Shown one piece after another: positions 26,176 through 34,434 of a DNA stretch of 64,000 nt (positions within the stretch are counted from its first letter, which is position 1; each line of letters begins with the position of its first letter). Below the pieces are notes generated by a model, which saw nothing but the letters and a program-made list of their open reading frames with translations, made no database searches and was not told the origin of the DNA. A program made the position numbers and the translations under genes. This DNA is from UBA11889 sp046582115 (lineage in GTDB: Bacteria; Pseudomonadota; Gammaproteobacteria; Pseudomonadales; Azotimanducaceae): contig JAYGFA010000006.1 of assembly GCA_046582115.1 (NCBI GenBank), positions 42,214-106,213 of the forward strand, written 5' to 3'.

Positions 26176-27069
26176 GTGCCTAAGTTGGTCAACCTTGGAT
26201 CGCTTTGTATCGACAATGTTTATTCGGTTGACACGATCGCGACCGTGGGCGAAACCGTTGCCAGTCGGAACTACGCTGTTTTCCCGGGCGGTAAAGGGCT
26301 AAATCAGTCGTTGGCGGCGTCAAAAGCCGGAGCAGACGTTCACCATGTCGGTTGCATCGGCGAGGACGGAGATTGGCTTAAGGAAGTGCTGGCCAACGCG
26401 GGCGTCGACGTCGCCAATGTACGACAGGTCGAGACGCGATCAGGGCATGCGGTTATCCAAGTGGATTCGGTAGGAGAAAACTCCATCGTGATCAGCGGAG
26501 GCGCGAATCGATCGATCCAAGCGCTAGATCGCGACGTTGCTTTTGCGTTGCTACAGCCGGGTGACTGGTTATTACTGCAAAACGAGATTAACGACATCGA
26601 GGCTGTACTTCAGGAGGCCGGCGATCGTGACGTCAACGTAGCCTTTAATGTGGCCCCTGTGGACGGTCGCGAACGGAACTATCACATGAACACTGTAGGT
26701 CTCTTGATCGTCAATGAGATCGAAGCTGCGGCATTGGCTCAAGAGATCGATCCGAACGCCGCCCTTGAGGTGTTATGTGATCGCTACCCATCGGCACACG
26801 TTGTGTTGACCCTTGGCCAAGACGGCCTGCTTCATGGACTCGCTGGATACCGTGAAAGGCTCACCTCCTACAGTGTTAAAGCGGTGGACGAAACGGCCGC
26901 GGGAGATGCGTTTGTCGGTTACTTAATGGCTGGACTCTTGTCAGGCGAAGACTATTCGAAGGCCCTGCAACTGGGTTCTGCCGCAGGTGCGTTGGCCGTG
27001 ACCCAAAAAGGTGCGGCGAGTTCAATTCCCGAGTGCGCTGACGTATTGGCTATGCGGGACTCCGACTAG
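26176..27069 (+). CDS. PfkB-family carbohydrate kinase (ribokinase-like)
   Basis: 297 residues. The N-terminal GSLCIDNVYSVD and the PfkB signature 1 GGKGLNQSLAASKAG are present, with DETAAGDAFVGYL (signature 2, containing the catalytic aspartate). The pattern is closest to ribokinase, but the sugar cannot be told from sequence. A GTG start follows AGGGCGAG. It is the last plus-strand gene of this run and overlaps the convergent HAD gene by 4 bases. If co-transcribed with the molybdenum hydroxylase, a nucleoside or modified-base pathway is one possibility. Confidence 0.88.
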   Translation: MPKLVNLGSLCIDNVYSVDTIATVGETVASRNYAVFPGGKGLNQSLAASKAGADVHHVGCIGEDGDWLKEVLANAGVDVANVRQVETRSGHAVIQVDSVGENSIVISGGANRSIQALDRDVAFALLQPGDWLLLQNEINDIEAVLQEAGDRDVNVAFNVAPVDGRERNYHMNTVGLLIVNEIEAAALAQEIDPNAALEVLCDRYPSAHVVLTLGQDGLLHGLAGYRERLTSYSVKAVDETAAGDAFVGYLMAGLLSGEDYSKALQLGSAAGALAVTQKGAASSIPECADVLAMRDSD

Positions 27070-27710
27070 AAACGAATTCCGGTCGCTCTCGCTAAATCCT
27101 TGATGGCCTGGTCTTCGTCGATGACCTTGATGGTGGTCATACCGAGCGCTTTGGCAGGTTTCAGATTAATGCCGAGATCGTCGAGAAAAACACATACGTC
27201 GGGCCCGACGCCCATACGATTACAAGCGATTTCGTAAATGCGAGGGTTGGGCTTTCGCACACCTTCAACGCTGGATTCGACGACGACGTCAAATAACGAC
27301 ATGACCGACTGGAATGCGGTGGCTTTGGTTTCGTCTCTCGCCACGCTGGGACCTTCGTCCGACCTCATGTTGTTGGTAATGCAACCGACTTTGAAATGTT
27401 CTTTACACGTCTTCAAAACATCAACCATGCGAGGTCTTAATTCGCCGGAGAGGAGCTCGAGTACGCGCGTGCCTCGGACAGGATGCCCTCGCGCCTCACT
27501 TTCCTTATCAAAAAGTTCGTCAAATTCTTCGGCCGTAATCGTGCTCGATTCAAATTGCGCCCAGGCGTTGGTTGTTGGGTTGGTCGCATTTACCCCCCGG
27601 ATAAAGTCGTTGGGGAGGTTATGAGCCGCTTCGAATCGATTGAACGCCTCGAAAGGACTTGTCGTAAAAACGCCTCCGAAGTCCCAAACAACAGCTTCGA
27701 CGGATCTCAC
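27066..27710 (-). CDS. HAD-superfamily hydrolase (subfamily IA)
   Basis: 214 residues. The nucleophile motif is VVWDFGGVF near the N-terminus, the second motif is ITNNM, then the lysine in RKPNPRIYEIA and the acidic motif VFLDDLGINLKPAKALGMTTI. This pattern is that of the HAD domain found in ACAD10 and in the N-terminal half of soluble epoxide hydrolase. It is probably a phosphatase of unknown substrate. It is the last gene of a three-gene minus-strand run and is separated from the alpha/beta hydrolase by 5 bases. Confidence 0.85.
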   Translation of the reverse strand: MRSVEAVVWDFGGVFTTSPFEAFNRFEAAHNLPNDFIRGVNATNPTTNAWAQFESSTITAEEFDELFDKESEARGHPVRGTRVLELLSGELRPRMVDVLKTCKEHFKVGCITNNMRSDEGPSVARDETKATAFQSVMSLFDVVVESSVEGVRKPNPRIYEIACNRMGVGPDVCVFLDDLGINLKPAKALGMTTIKVIDEDQAIKDLARATGIRF

Positions 27711-27715
27711 GAGTT

Positions 27716-28510
27716 TCAGTTCTCCTGGTCGAGGAGAAAAGCGTTAATTTCTCGGACGAGCATATCGGGATTGTCGATTTCGGGCAGGTGGCCTGCGTCC
27801 TCAATTTCTATCGTGCGAACAGGACCTTCGATTCCGTCAGCAAAAACTGCATTGTAGGTAGCGGGAAGGACTTGATCCGTCGCCCCGCGGACCAACAGAG
27901 TTGGGTTGTGGATCCGATGAAGGCGGGAGGTAATGCCCGTTTTTCCTAAAGGAAAAAGAAAACGCGCTGCCGCTTCCATCGACCGTGTTTGCAAAAGTGT
28001 CCATTCGATTTCATCGCCATCCGCAGGCATCTCCCATATCGCGTCCCAGAGCTCGGGGTGGGCGCAGACAAGATTGGGAATACTTTTGGGACCGGGCACC
28101 TGGGCCCAAATATCGGCTGATGGATCTTTCTCAAGGAACACGCCAAACGGTGAAATGAGGACCAGGCGGCGGACTTTGGTCTCAACGAGGCTTGCAATTT
28201 CGCTTGCCAGCGCGCCGCCGACGGAACTGCCAATCAGATCGAACGTTGGTTCATGCAATGATTCGAGCGTTTCGAGGGTATGAACAACCCAGTCGTAAAG
28301 GGAATCGAGGTGTCGAAATTCGGGGGCGCCGGGGAAACCGGGTAACGAAGGCACGATGACGCGACGATTTCTTGCCAAGGCCTCGAGGAATGGGGTCCAT
28401 GTCGGGACGCCACCGATCCCGGCAAGAAACACCACTGGGATCTCGCCATCGCCGTCGTGCAAGACGCGAACCTCGCGGTCCCGGATCGTTAACGATCGGG
28501 TCTCGGGCAT
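27716..28510 (-). CDS. Alpha/beta-fold hydrolase
   Basis: 264 residues. The oxyanion-hole region VFLAGIGG, the nucleophile elbow IGSSVGGALASE with its catalytic serine, and the C-terminal EDAGHLPEIDNPD with the catalytic histidine are visible. An aspartate in VRGATDQVLP completes the triad. The substrate is unknown. The start ATG shares one base with the stop of the luciferase-like gene upstream, so the two are translated together. This suggests that the hydrolase acts on the product or substrate of that monooxygenase. Confidence 0.88.
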   Translation of the reverse strand: MPETRSLTIRDREVRVLHDGDGEIPVVFLAGIGGVPTWTPFLEALARNRRVIVPSLPGFPGAPEFRHLDSLYDWVVHTLETLESLHEPTFDLIGSSVGGALASEIASLVETKVRRLVLISPFGVFLEKDPSADIWAQVPGPKSIPNLVCAHPELWDAIWEMPADGDEIEWTLLQTRSMEAAARFLFPLGKTGITSRLHRIHNPTLLVRGATDQVLPATYNAVFADGIEGPVRTIEIEDAGHLPEIDNPDMLVREINAFLLDQEN

Positions 28511-29748
28511 TAAGCGACTGCGGCGGGCAAGGAACGCTCACTGAGCGGCCTCGGCCACCAGGCGTCATTCCATTGATCGTCGAATAGATCAGAGACTTGT
28601 GGCATCACGCGTTCGGCGTACAGCCGGGTGTTGTATTTGGTCAATTCGGTCGACATGTTGCCGAACTGGCAAAGTAACATCAGATGGCCGACATTGAGAT
28701 TGGTGCAGACTTCACGGATTCGTTCCGCGACTTGGTCCGGATCGCCTGCGATCACGTAACCCAGATCAAGGATGTCCTTCCACTCGCGCGCAGCTCCGGC
28801 GAGACCCGACGATTTTTGCGCTGCGAGCGCGACCTGCGATTGAACTTTTGCCCGAATGGTTGCTTCCGATTGATAACCCGCTGGCGATGCCCATTTAGGG
28901 TTGACGTGCAGGCATCGTCCGTAAAAGTACTCGGCCGATTCTTTGTACAGTTCAAGCGCTTCTTTTTCGGTTTCTCCAACTGCGACAAATTGTAGGAAAC
29001 CCGCGCGGTATGGGTTCCGATCTTTGTTGAGTTTGTCCATTTCATCCCAAAACCCCTTCATAGTGGCTTCGCCGGCTTTGTAGCCAAAGTACGAAAGGTA
29101 GCAGTAAACGTAATCCATCTTCGCGCACCAGCGCCACGTTTCGACCGATCCACCACCCGGGATCCATACCGGCGGATGTGGTTTTTGTACGGGTCGTGGC
29201 CAGACGTTCACGTAGCGGAGTTGGTTAAACCGACCATCAAACGAAAAGGTTTCCTCTTCCTGCCACGCCCTCATCACGATGTCATGGGCCTCGTAGTAGC
29301 GCTCACGCAATTTGGACGGGTTCTGGGCATATGCGAAGATCGTGTCCATCGGCGTGCCGACGGGGAATCCTGCGATTAATCGCCCGCCCGACATACAGTC
29401 GAGCATGGCAAATTCCTCCGCAACTCGGGTTGGCGGGTTATACAGCGCGAGCGAGTTACCCATCACACAAATCGCGGGCTCCGTTGTGCGCCGAGTGAGG
29501 GTCGCAGCGATGAGGTTGGGCGAAGGCATCAAGCCGTAGCCGTTTTGATGATGCTCGTTACAACAAATTCCGTCGAAGCCTAACTGGCCGGCGTATTCGA
29601 GTTCGTCAAGGTACTCGTTGTAATGCTCATGAACCCGCTTGGCGTCGAGCAGCTTAGAGCTAATGTCGACCCAGACCGATGGGTGGGTGTCCCTAAAGTC
29701 ATCGGGCAAGTCCTTGTACGGCATCAAATGAAACCAAAGGTTTTTCAC
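28510..29748 (-). CDS. Luciferase-like (LLM class) flavin-dependent monooxygenase
   Basis: 412 residues of the bacterial luciferase family, which uses reduced FMN or F420. Landmarks are GFDGICCNEHHQNGYGLMPSP, NSLALYNPPTRVAEEFAMLDCMSGGRLIAG, RYYEAHDI and PRPVQKPHPPVWIPGGGS, all standard for the class. The GTG at 29748 is chosen because GAGGGGAAAC precedes it and the protein then starts KNLWFHLMPY. The open frame runs 61 codons further upstream without family similarity. It leads the three-gene minus-strand run and diverges from the SDR gene. The substrate is unknown. Confidence 0.88.
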   Translation of the reverse strand: MKNLWFHLMPYKDLPDDFRDTHPSVWVDISSKLLDAKRVHEHYNEYLDELEYAGQLGFDGICCNEHHQNGYGLMPSPNLIAATLTRRTTEPAICVMGNSLALYNPPTRVAEEFAMLDCMSGGRLIAGFPVGTPMDTIFAYAQNPSKLRERYYEAHDIVMRAWQEEETFSFDGRFNQLRYVNVWPRPVQKPHPPVWIPGGGSVETWRWCAKMDYVYCYLSYFGYKAGEATMKGFWDEMDKLNKDRNPYRAGFLQFVAVGETEKEALELYKESAEYFYGRCLHVNPKWASPAGYQSEATIRAKVQSQVALAAQKSSGLAGAAREWKDILDLGYVIAGDPDQVAERIREVCTNLNVGHLMLLCQFGNMSTELTKYNTRLYAERVMPQVSDLFDDQWNDAWWPRPLSERSLPAAVA

Positions 29749-29919
29749 GTTTCCCCTCGTGCTATTTGGTTGGTTAACTCGATCGTAGCATGGGCTATTC
29801 GGACGATGCTGAGGACCCTTCGTTCGAGCCGTAATTGATTCGTAAAAAAGAACCGGGTACACGACTTGCCGAGCTATAGTTATTCGAGATTTGCGGATTA
29901 GATAGGGAGAGGTAGCTTC

Positions 29920-30705
29920 GTGGATATGCAAGATGGGGTCGCAATCGTGACGGGTTCTTCCTCAGGCGTGGGTGCCGCGTGCGCACGGCAATTGGCAGAG
30001 AAAGGCTGCCATGTCGTGATCAATTACGCTCATAACGAAGAGGGCGCTAAGGCGACACAAGCCGCATGCGAGGAGTATGGCGTCGAGACGATCGTTCAAA
30101 AAGCAGACATTGCCGATGATGACCAATGCCGTGGAATGGCCGATGCTGCGCTAAATAAGTGGGGGAGAATTGACGCGCTAATCAACAACGCCGGAACCAC
30201 TAAGTTCAACCCACACTCAAATCTAGAGGGCCTCAGTAAACAGGATTTTCTGGACATTTATGCCGTAAATACCGTCGGCGCGTACCAGATGACACGCGCT
30301 GTTGTAAGTTCAATGCGCACCAGTGGCCAAGGCAGTATCGTCAACGTTTCATCAATCGCAGGGGTGATGGGTGTCGGGAGTTCGGTTGCTTACGCGGCTT
30401 CTAAGGGAGCGCTAATCACCATGACGCTGTCCCTGGCTCGAGCATTAGGTCCGGAAATTCGCGTCAATTGTATTTGCCCTGGGTTTATCCAAGGAGATTG
30501 GCTCGAACAGGGCCTTGGCAGGGAAGCCTACCAAGCGGCCAAGACAAACGTTGAAGCTACGTCTCCGCTACGAGTCGCATCGACACCAGACATGATTGCC
30601 GAAGGCATCTTGTATTTTGTCTGTGGGGCCGACGTAGTGACGGGCGAGACCATCATTATGGATGGCGGCATGCACTTAACTCAGGCCGGCCTGAACAAAC
30701 GCTAG
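29920..30705 (+). CDS. Short-chain dehydrogenase/reductase
   Basis: 261 residues. The Rossmann motif is TGSSSGVGAACA, with NNAGTT, the serine region NVSSIAG and the catalytic YAASKGA. PGFIQGDWLEQG and GETIIMDGGMHL close the fold. It belongs to the FabG-like classical SDRs, and the substrate is unknown. GTG 29920 or ATG 29926 follows GGGAGAGG. Divergent from the luciferase-like gene, it may belong to the same catabolic function. A coding-like stretch of 41 codons continues in the same frame after its TAG. Confidence 0.88.
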   Translation: MDMQDGVAIVTGSSSGVGAACARQLAEKGCHVVINYAHNEEGAKATQAACEEYGVETIVQKADIADDDQCRGMADAALNKWGRIDALINNAGTTKFNPHSNLEGLSKQDFLDIYAVNTVGAYQMTRAVVSSMRTSGQGSIVNVSSIAGVMGVGSSVAYAASKGALITMTLSLARALGPEIRVNCICPGFIQGDWLEQGLGREAYQAAKTNVEATSPLRVASTPDMIAEGILYFVCGADVVTGETIIMDGGMHLTQAGLNKR

Positions 30706-31134
30706 TGGACTCAAGAAAGCATAGACCGCTGGCTCGATGCTTTAATTGATGACGGCGAGACAACTGCGGAGTTCCATCGACGCGTTTTTCGGTTTCTATC
30801 GAGCAGAAGGGCTCTCGATACAGAACCGTGAGTAACCTTCCATGGCGTCGAAACTTCGGTCGGTTTTAGCTGAAATTTTTGAATGCCGTTCGCGTCTTTC
30901 GAAGTCACAATTCTGTAATAAATCCATGGCACAGTTCGAACTATGGATTTGTGTTAATTGCTGGTACGAACGTGGTCGAGTCGACCCAGTGTCCCTACGA
31001 TCACTTGAACGTTTACACTGTAATTCCCACTCAAATCGTATTTGTCCCGATAACCGTCGCGGTGTCACTGGGATGGCCGTGTAGCGACCAATCAGCGATT
31101 ATCTATCGAGGGTATTCATCCAGGTGGGAACATT
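30706..31134 (+). other. 429-base gap: coding-like tail after the SDR stop and a Pho-box region
   Basis: No gene with a proper start is seen. From 30706 to 30831 the frame of the preceding dehydrogenase stays open after its TAG and reads as a plausible acidic/amphipathic helix (beginning WTQESIDRWLDAL), but it has no start codon of its own. It may be a remnant or a lost C-terminal extension. A Pho-box-like direct repeat lies at 30902-30919. The overlapping short frames at 30842-31084 and 30879-31142 look non-coding. Confidence 0.4.
30902..30919 (+). promoter_or_regulatory. Candidate Pho box upstream of the DUF47-pit operon
   Basis: AAGTCAC-AATT-CTGTAAT matches the PhoB-binding pattern CTGTCAT-N4-CTGTCAT in 4 of 7 and 6 of 7 positions, with the correct 11-base period. 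It is about 215 bases before the start of the DUF47 gene. The locus contains phoB-phoR, which supports phosphate control, but the site is judged by eye only. Confidence 0.4.
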
Positions 31135-31812
31135 ATGTCTAGGGGTTCTTTTCTCGACTTATTAGCGCAATCGCCGGTAAAGCCGATGCTGGAACACGCA
31201 TCGATTGCAGGCGAATGCACGGACGAATTGGGCACTTTTATCGTTGCGTTGAATGATGGGGATTGGACGACGGCGACCAAATCACGTGAAAAGATCATTG
31301 AATTAGAGCATCGTGCCGATGATCTGAAGCGCGAAATTCGTAGTCACTTGCCGAAAAGTCTTTTTCTCCCGGTGGCACGGGCCGATCTTTTGGACCTAAT
31401 TCGACTTGTGGATCGCATGCCGAATATCGCGAAGGATATTTCTGGACTCATGACCGGGCGGAGAATGCACATTCCCGATGGCATTCGTACTAGCTTCACA
31501 GATTTTGTCGCGAAAGCTGTCGGTACGGCTCGACAAGCTTCTGAGTCAGTAGAAAGACTTGACGAATTGTTTGGAGCGGCGTTTCGCGGGGAGATTGCCA
31601 AAACGTTCGGGGCTCTGGTACAGCGGTTAGACGAATTGGAACACGAAACTGACGAGGCGGAAATCGCGGTCAGGACTGGACTTTTTGCGATTGAGGGCGA
31701 TATCGCACCAATCGATGTCGTTTTTCTCTATGAAGTTGTGAAAGAGATCGGAGAGCTCGCTGATCGAGCCCAGCAGGTGGGCCACCGGCTACTCATGCTC
31801 GTTGCAAAATAG
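31135..31812 (+). CDS. PhoU-like DUF47 family protein
   Basis: 225-residue, largely helical protein of the TIGR00153/DUF47 group, distant relatives of PhoU. Members are nearly always encoded beside Pit phosphate transporters and are thought to regulate them. Visible are an all-helical pattern with ELEHRADDLKREIRSHLPKS and LDELEHETDEAEIAVR, both of which fit the metal-binding E-x-x-x-D motifs of the PhoU fold. It precedes pit by 20 bases in the same direction. Confidence 0.9.
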   Translation: MSRGSFLDLLAQSPVKPMLEHASIAGECTDELGTFIVALNDGDWTTATKSREKIIELEHRADDLKREIRSHLPKSLFLPVARADLLDLIRLVDRMPNIAKDISGLMTGRRMHIPDGIRTSFTDFVAKAVGTARQASESVERLDELFGAAFRGEIAKTFGALVQRLDELEHETDEAEIAVRTGLFAIEGDIAPIDVVFLYEVVKEIGELADRAQQVGHRLLMLVAK

Positions 31813-31832
31813 AATGACGAGGTTCGATTAGC

Positions 31833-33098
31833 GTGGAAATCATTGCCGAATTCGGCACCACCCTCCTCATTGTTGCATGCGTGCTTGGTTTTTTTACGGC
31901 GTGGGGTATCGGATCGAACGATGTTGCCAACGCGATGGGTACTTCCGTTGGAGCCAAGGCCTTAACTCTTACGGGGGCGATCCTGGTCGCTTGTATTTTT
32001 GAATTTGCCGGCGCTTATCTAGCTGGCGGTGAGGTTACCGAAACCATACGGAAGGGGATCATTGATCCGAGCTTACTTGCTAGTACGCCTCATTATCTTG
32101 TTTACGGAATGCTGTCATCGTTGTTGGCTACCGGTATTTGGCTGCTTGTGGCATCGATATTCGGTTGGCCGGTATCGACAACCCACTCGATTGTTGGAGC
32201 AATTGTTGGGTTTTCGGCTGTGTGTATTGGGATTGAATCTGTAAGCTGGGGGAAAGTCGGTTCGATTGTAGCGAGCTGGATTGTGTCGCCTGTATTAGCG
32301 GGTACGATGTCTTTCGCGATATTTAAAAGCGTCCAATCGTTGATTTTGGATGGGCCTGATCAATTTGCTCGTGCGAAAAAATTTGTTCCAGGTTACATAT
32401 TCGTAGTAGGTTTCGTCATCTGCATGGTGACCCTGTTGAAGGGCTTACAGCATCTAGGTATTGAGTTGTCTGCGCCAGAAAGCGTCGGTATGGCGATCGC
32501 TTTCGGGGCAGTCCTGGCAGGTTTCGGTAGATTTCTTCTTAGTCGTGTCAAAGAAACGGGAGTTGATGCGCACCAAGGGAAGCTTTCGGACCTGGAGAAA
32601 GTGTTCGCCGTCTTAATGGTATTTACGGCATGCGCCATGGCGTTTGCCCATGGATCCAATGACGTCGCGAACGCCATAGGTCCGTTGGCCGCTGTCGTCA
32701 ACATTATCCAATCGGGCGGCCAAGTCATGGCGCAATCCGCTATACCTGGCTGGATCCTGCTGCTGGGCGCAAGCGGTATTGTACTTGGTCTGATTATGCT
32801 CGGTTACCGCGTCATTGAAACAGTTGGCCGCAAGATCACGGCGTTAACACCAAGCCGTGGGTTTGCAGCAAACCTTGCGGCAGCGACGACTGTTGTTGTC
32901 GCGTCGGGTGCGAGTCTGCCGGTCTCAACGACGCACACGCTGGTCGGAGCCGTTTTGGGTGTTGGGCTAGCGAGAGGAATTGGGGCGATCGATTTACGCG
33001 TGGTGGGGAAAATAATATTGTCCTGGATTGTTACGCTTCCCGCTGGGGCTTCGCTGTCCATATTGTTCTTTTACACATTTAAAGGGATATTCGGATAG
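31833..33098 (+). CDS. pit: Inorganic phosphate transporter, Pit family
   Basis: 421-residue membrane protein that takes up phosphate with protons or cations. The family's duplicated signature is seen twice: GSNDVANAMGTSVGAKAL near residue 30 and GSNDVANAIGPLAAV near residue 272. VSTTHSIVGA and VSTTHTLVGAVLG are the second repeated motif. About ten hydrophobic helices are evident. The GTG start follows the DUF47 gene closely. It ends tail to tail with phoR. Confidence 0.95.
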   Translation: MEIIAEFGTTLLIVACVLGFFTAWGIGSNDVANAMGTSVGAKALTLTGAILVACIFEFAGAYLAGGEVTETIRKGIIDPSLLASTPHYLVYGMLSSLLATGIWLLVASIFGWPVSTTHSIVGAIVGFSAVCIGIESVSWGKVGSIVASWIVSPVLAGTMSFAIFKSVQSLILDGPDQFARAKKFVPGYIFVVGFVICMVTLLKGLQHLGIELSAPESVGMAIAFGAVLAGFGRFLLSRVKETGVDAHQGKLSDLEKVFAVLMVFTACAMAFAHGSNDVANAIGPLAAVVNIIQSGGQVMAQSAIPGWILLLGASGIVLGLIMLGYRVIETVGRKITALTPSRGFAANLAAATTVVVASGASLPVSTTHTLVGAVLGVGLARGIGAIDLRVVGKIILSWIVTLPAGASLSILFFYTFKGIFG

Positions 33099-33102
33099 GC
33101 GA

Positions 33103-33174
33103 TTACCTCGCGTTTTTCGATACCCACTTTGATAGTGGGGCAGTCCTCTAGGTTGATCGTCTCGCCCGAGGTAA
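33103..33174. terminator. Nested inverted repeats between convergent pit and phoR
   Basis: An outer perfect 8-base repeat, TTACCTCG (33103-33110) with CGAGGTAA (33167-33174), encloses an inner hairpin CCCACT-TTGAT-AGTGGG (33123-33139). The structure works on either strand and sits at the 3' ends of both genes, its right arm within the last codons of phoR. No long T-run follows. It may act as a bidirectional end-of-transcript structure. Confidence 0.45.
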
Positions 33175-34434
33175 CTTAAAACCAAAAGTGCTTCCCTTGC
33201 CTAAGGTACTGGTTATCGTCAATGTTGATTCATGTCGAAGGAGAATGTGTTTTACGATGGCCAATCCCAGTCCGGTCCCACCGTTTTTTGTATTCCGTGG
33301 CGAATCGACACGGTAAAACCGTTCGGTCAAGTGTTGCAAGTGTTCTGGTGCGATTCCTGGACCGCTGTCGGTTACTTCGAACAAATAGCCGTCCTCAACC
33401 GTTAACCAACGTATTGTTATTTTTTCGCCTCCCGGCGTGTAGCGAACTGCGTTAATGATCAGGTTATTTATTGCGCTGTAGATTTCTTCGTGAATACCTA
33501 CGGCTGTCGTTCCGTCATCTATCGCCATTTCTAACACGTGATTGAAACTTTCCAGCTCCTTTATTTCACTCGAAATCGTCTCGATGATTTTTGCGACGTT
33601 AATGTTATCCATTTCATATATTGAGGGTCTGGGCGATGACTCGAGACGTGTAAGCGTCAAAAGATCTTCGACCAAGTTACGCATTCGATGCACCGGAGAA
33701 AATAGTCGAGCGACGATTTCTTGTGTGGCATCGGGGTCGGCGGAATCCTGTAGGGCTTCTAAATATCCGACGATCACCGTCAGTGGCGATCGTAATTCGT
33801 GAGAGATGTTCGCGAGAAAATCTTGACGCGTTGTTAGTAAGCGATTCAACGGCGTCACGTCCCTGACCAAGATGAGCCGGTGATCGTCGTCGAAGACATG
33901 GGTTCGGACTTCTAGCTGGGTGTTAACGTCCTTCGGCGAACTGACTTCAATGATTTCGTCGGTCACGGGACTTCGGATGATTGTTTCCACGCGCGGATCC
34001 TTCCAGCGCTCAATGAGATTGATACCGCTGGTTTTGATGGGTAAATCCAGGATGTCTCTTGCTGCATCATTGCTGCCGGCGATACTGCCGTTGCTTTCGA
34101 TAACGATCCACGCTTCGGGTAGCTCTTTAAGTTGTGTTCGTAGCGTCTTGGATGCGTTGACTAGCTTCTTCGAGCGGGCCCGAGCGTTCTTCACCTTTAT
34201 GAATAGTCGGTTAGCCGGGACGTGTAGAAGTCCAGTAAACATTTTTGGTGGTGACAGTGGTTTTCGTGTCCATCGGCTAAATTGAATCAGCTCTATGACA
34301 ACGAGAATGATGACCGCGAGCAGACTCGCAATGGTGCCTTTGATTGCGTCTCCAGAAACAAATGAAACGGTTGTACCAATGACGAGAACGACGAAGAGAA
34401 CACGAAAAATAAGAGGAGGTAGAGACGTTTTCAT
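33148..34434 (-). CDS. phoR: Phosphate-regulon sensor histidine kinase
   Basis: 428 residues. Two N-terminal membrane helices (about 8-55) have no sizeable periplasmic loop. They are followed by a PAS-like domain (ELPEAWIVIESNGSIAGSNDAARDIL) and the kinase core: H-box NISHELRSPLTVIVGYLEAL with the phospho-accepting histidine, N-box INNLIINAVRYTP, G1 DSGPGIAPEHL, and GGTGLGLAIVKHI. The architecture is that of PhoR, which senses phosphate through the transport machinery. Its start overlaps the phoB stop by 4 bases. Confidence 0.93.
   Translation of the reverse strand: MKTSLPPLIFRVLFVVLVIGTTVSFVSGDAIKGTIASLLAVIILVVIELIQFSRWTRKPLSPPKMFTGLLHVPANRLFIKVKNARARSKKLVNASKTLRTQLKELPEAWIVIESNGSIAGSNDAARDILDLPIKTSGINLIERWKDPRVETIIRSPVTDEIIEVSSPKDVNTQLEVRTHVFDDDHRLILVRDVTPLNRLLTTRQDFLANISHELRSPLTVIVGYLEALQDSADPDATQEIVARLFSPVHRMRNLVEDLLTLTRLESSPRPSIYEMDNINVAKIIETISSEIKELESFNHVLEMAIDDGTTAVGIHEEIYSAINNLIINAVRYTPGGEKITIRWLTVEDGYLFEVTDSGPGIAPEHLQHLTERFYRVDSPRNTKNGGTGLGLAIVKHILLRHESTLTITSTLGKGSTFGFKLPRARRST

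Noticed and set aside
29749..29931. 61-codon N-terminal extension of the luciferase-like monooxygenase
   Set aside because: The extension has no family similarity and overlaps the divergent dehydrogenase start, whereas GTG 29748 has a strong ribosome-binding site.
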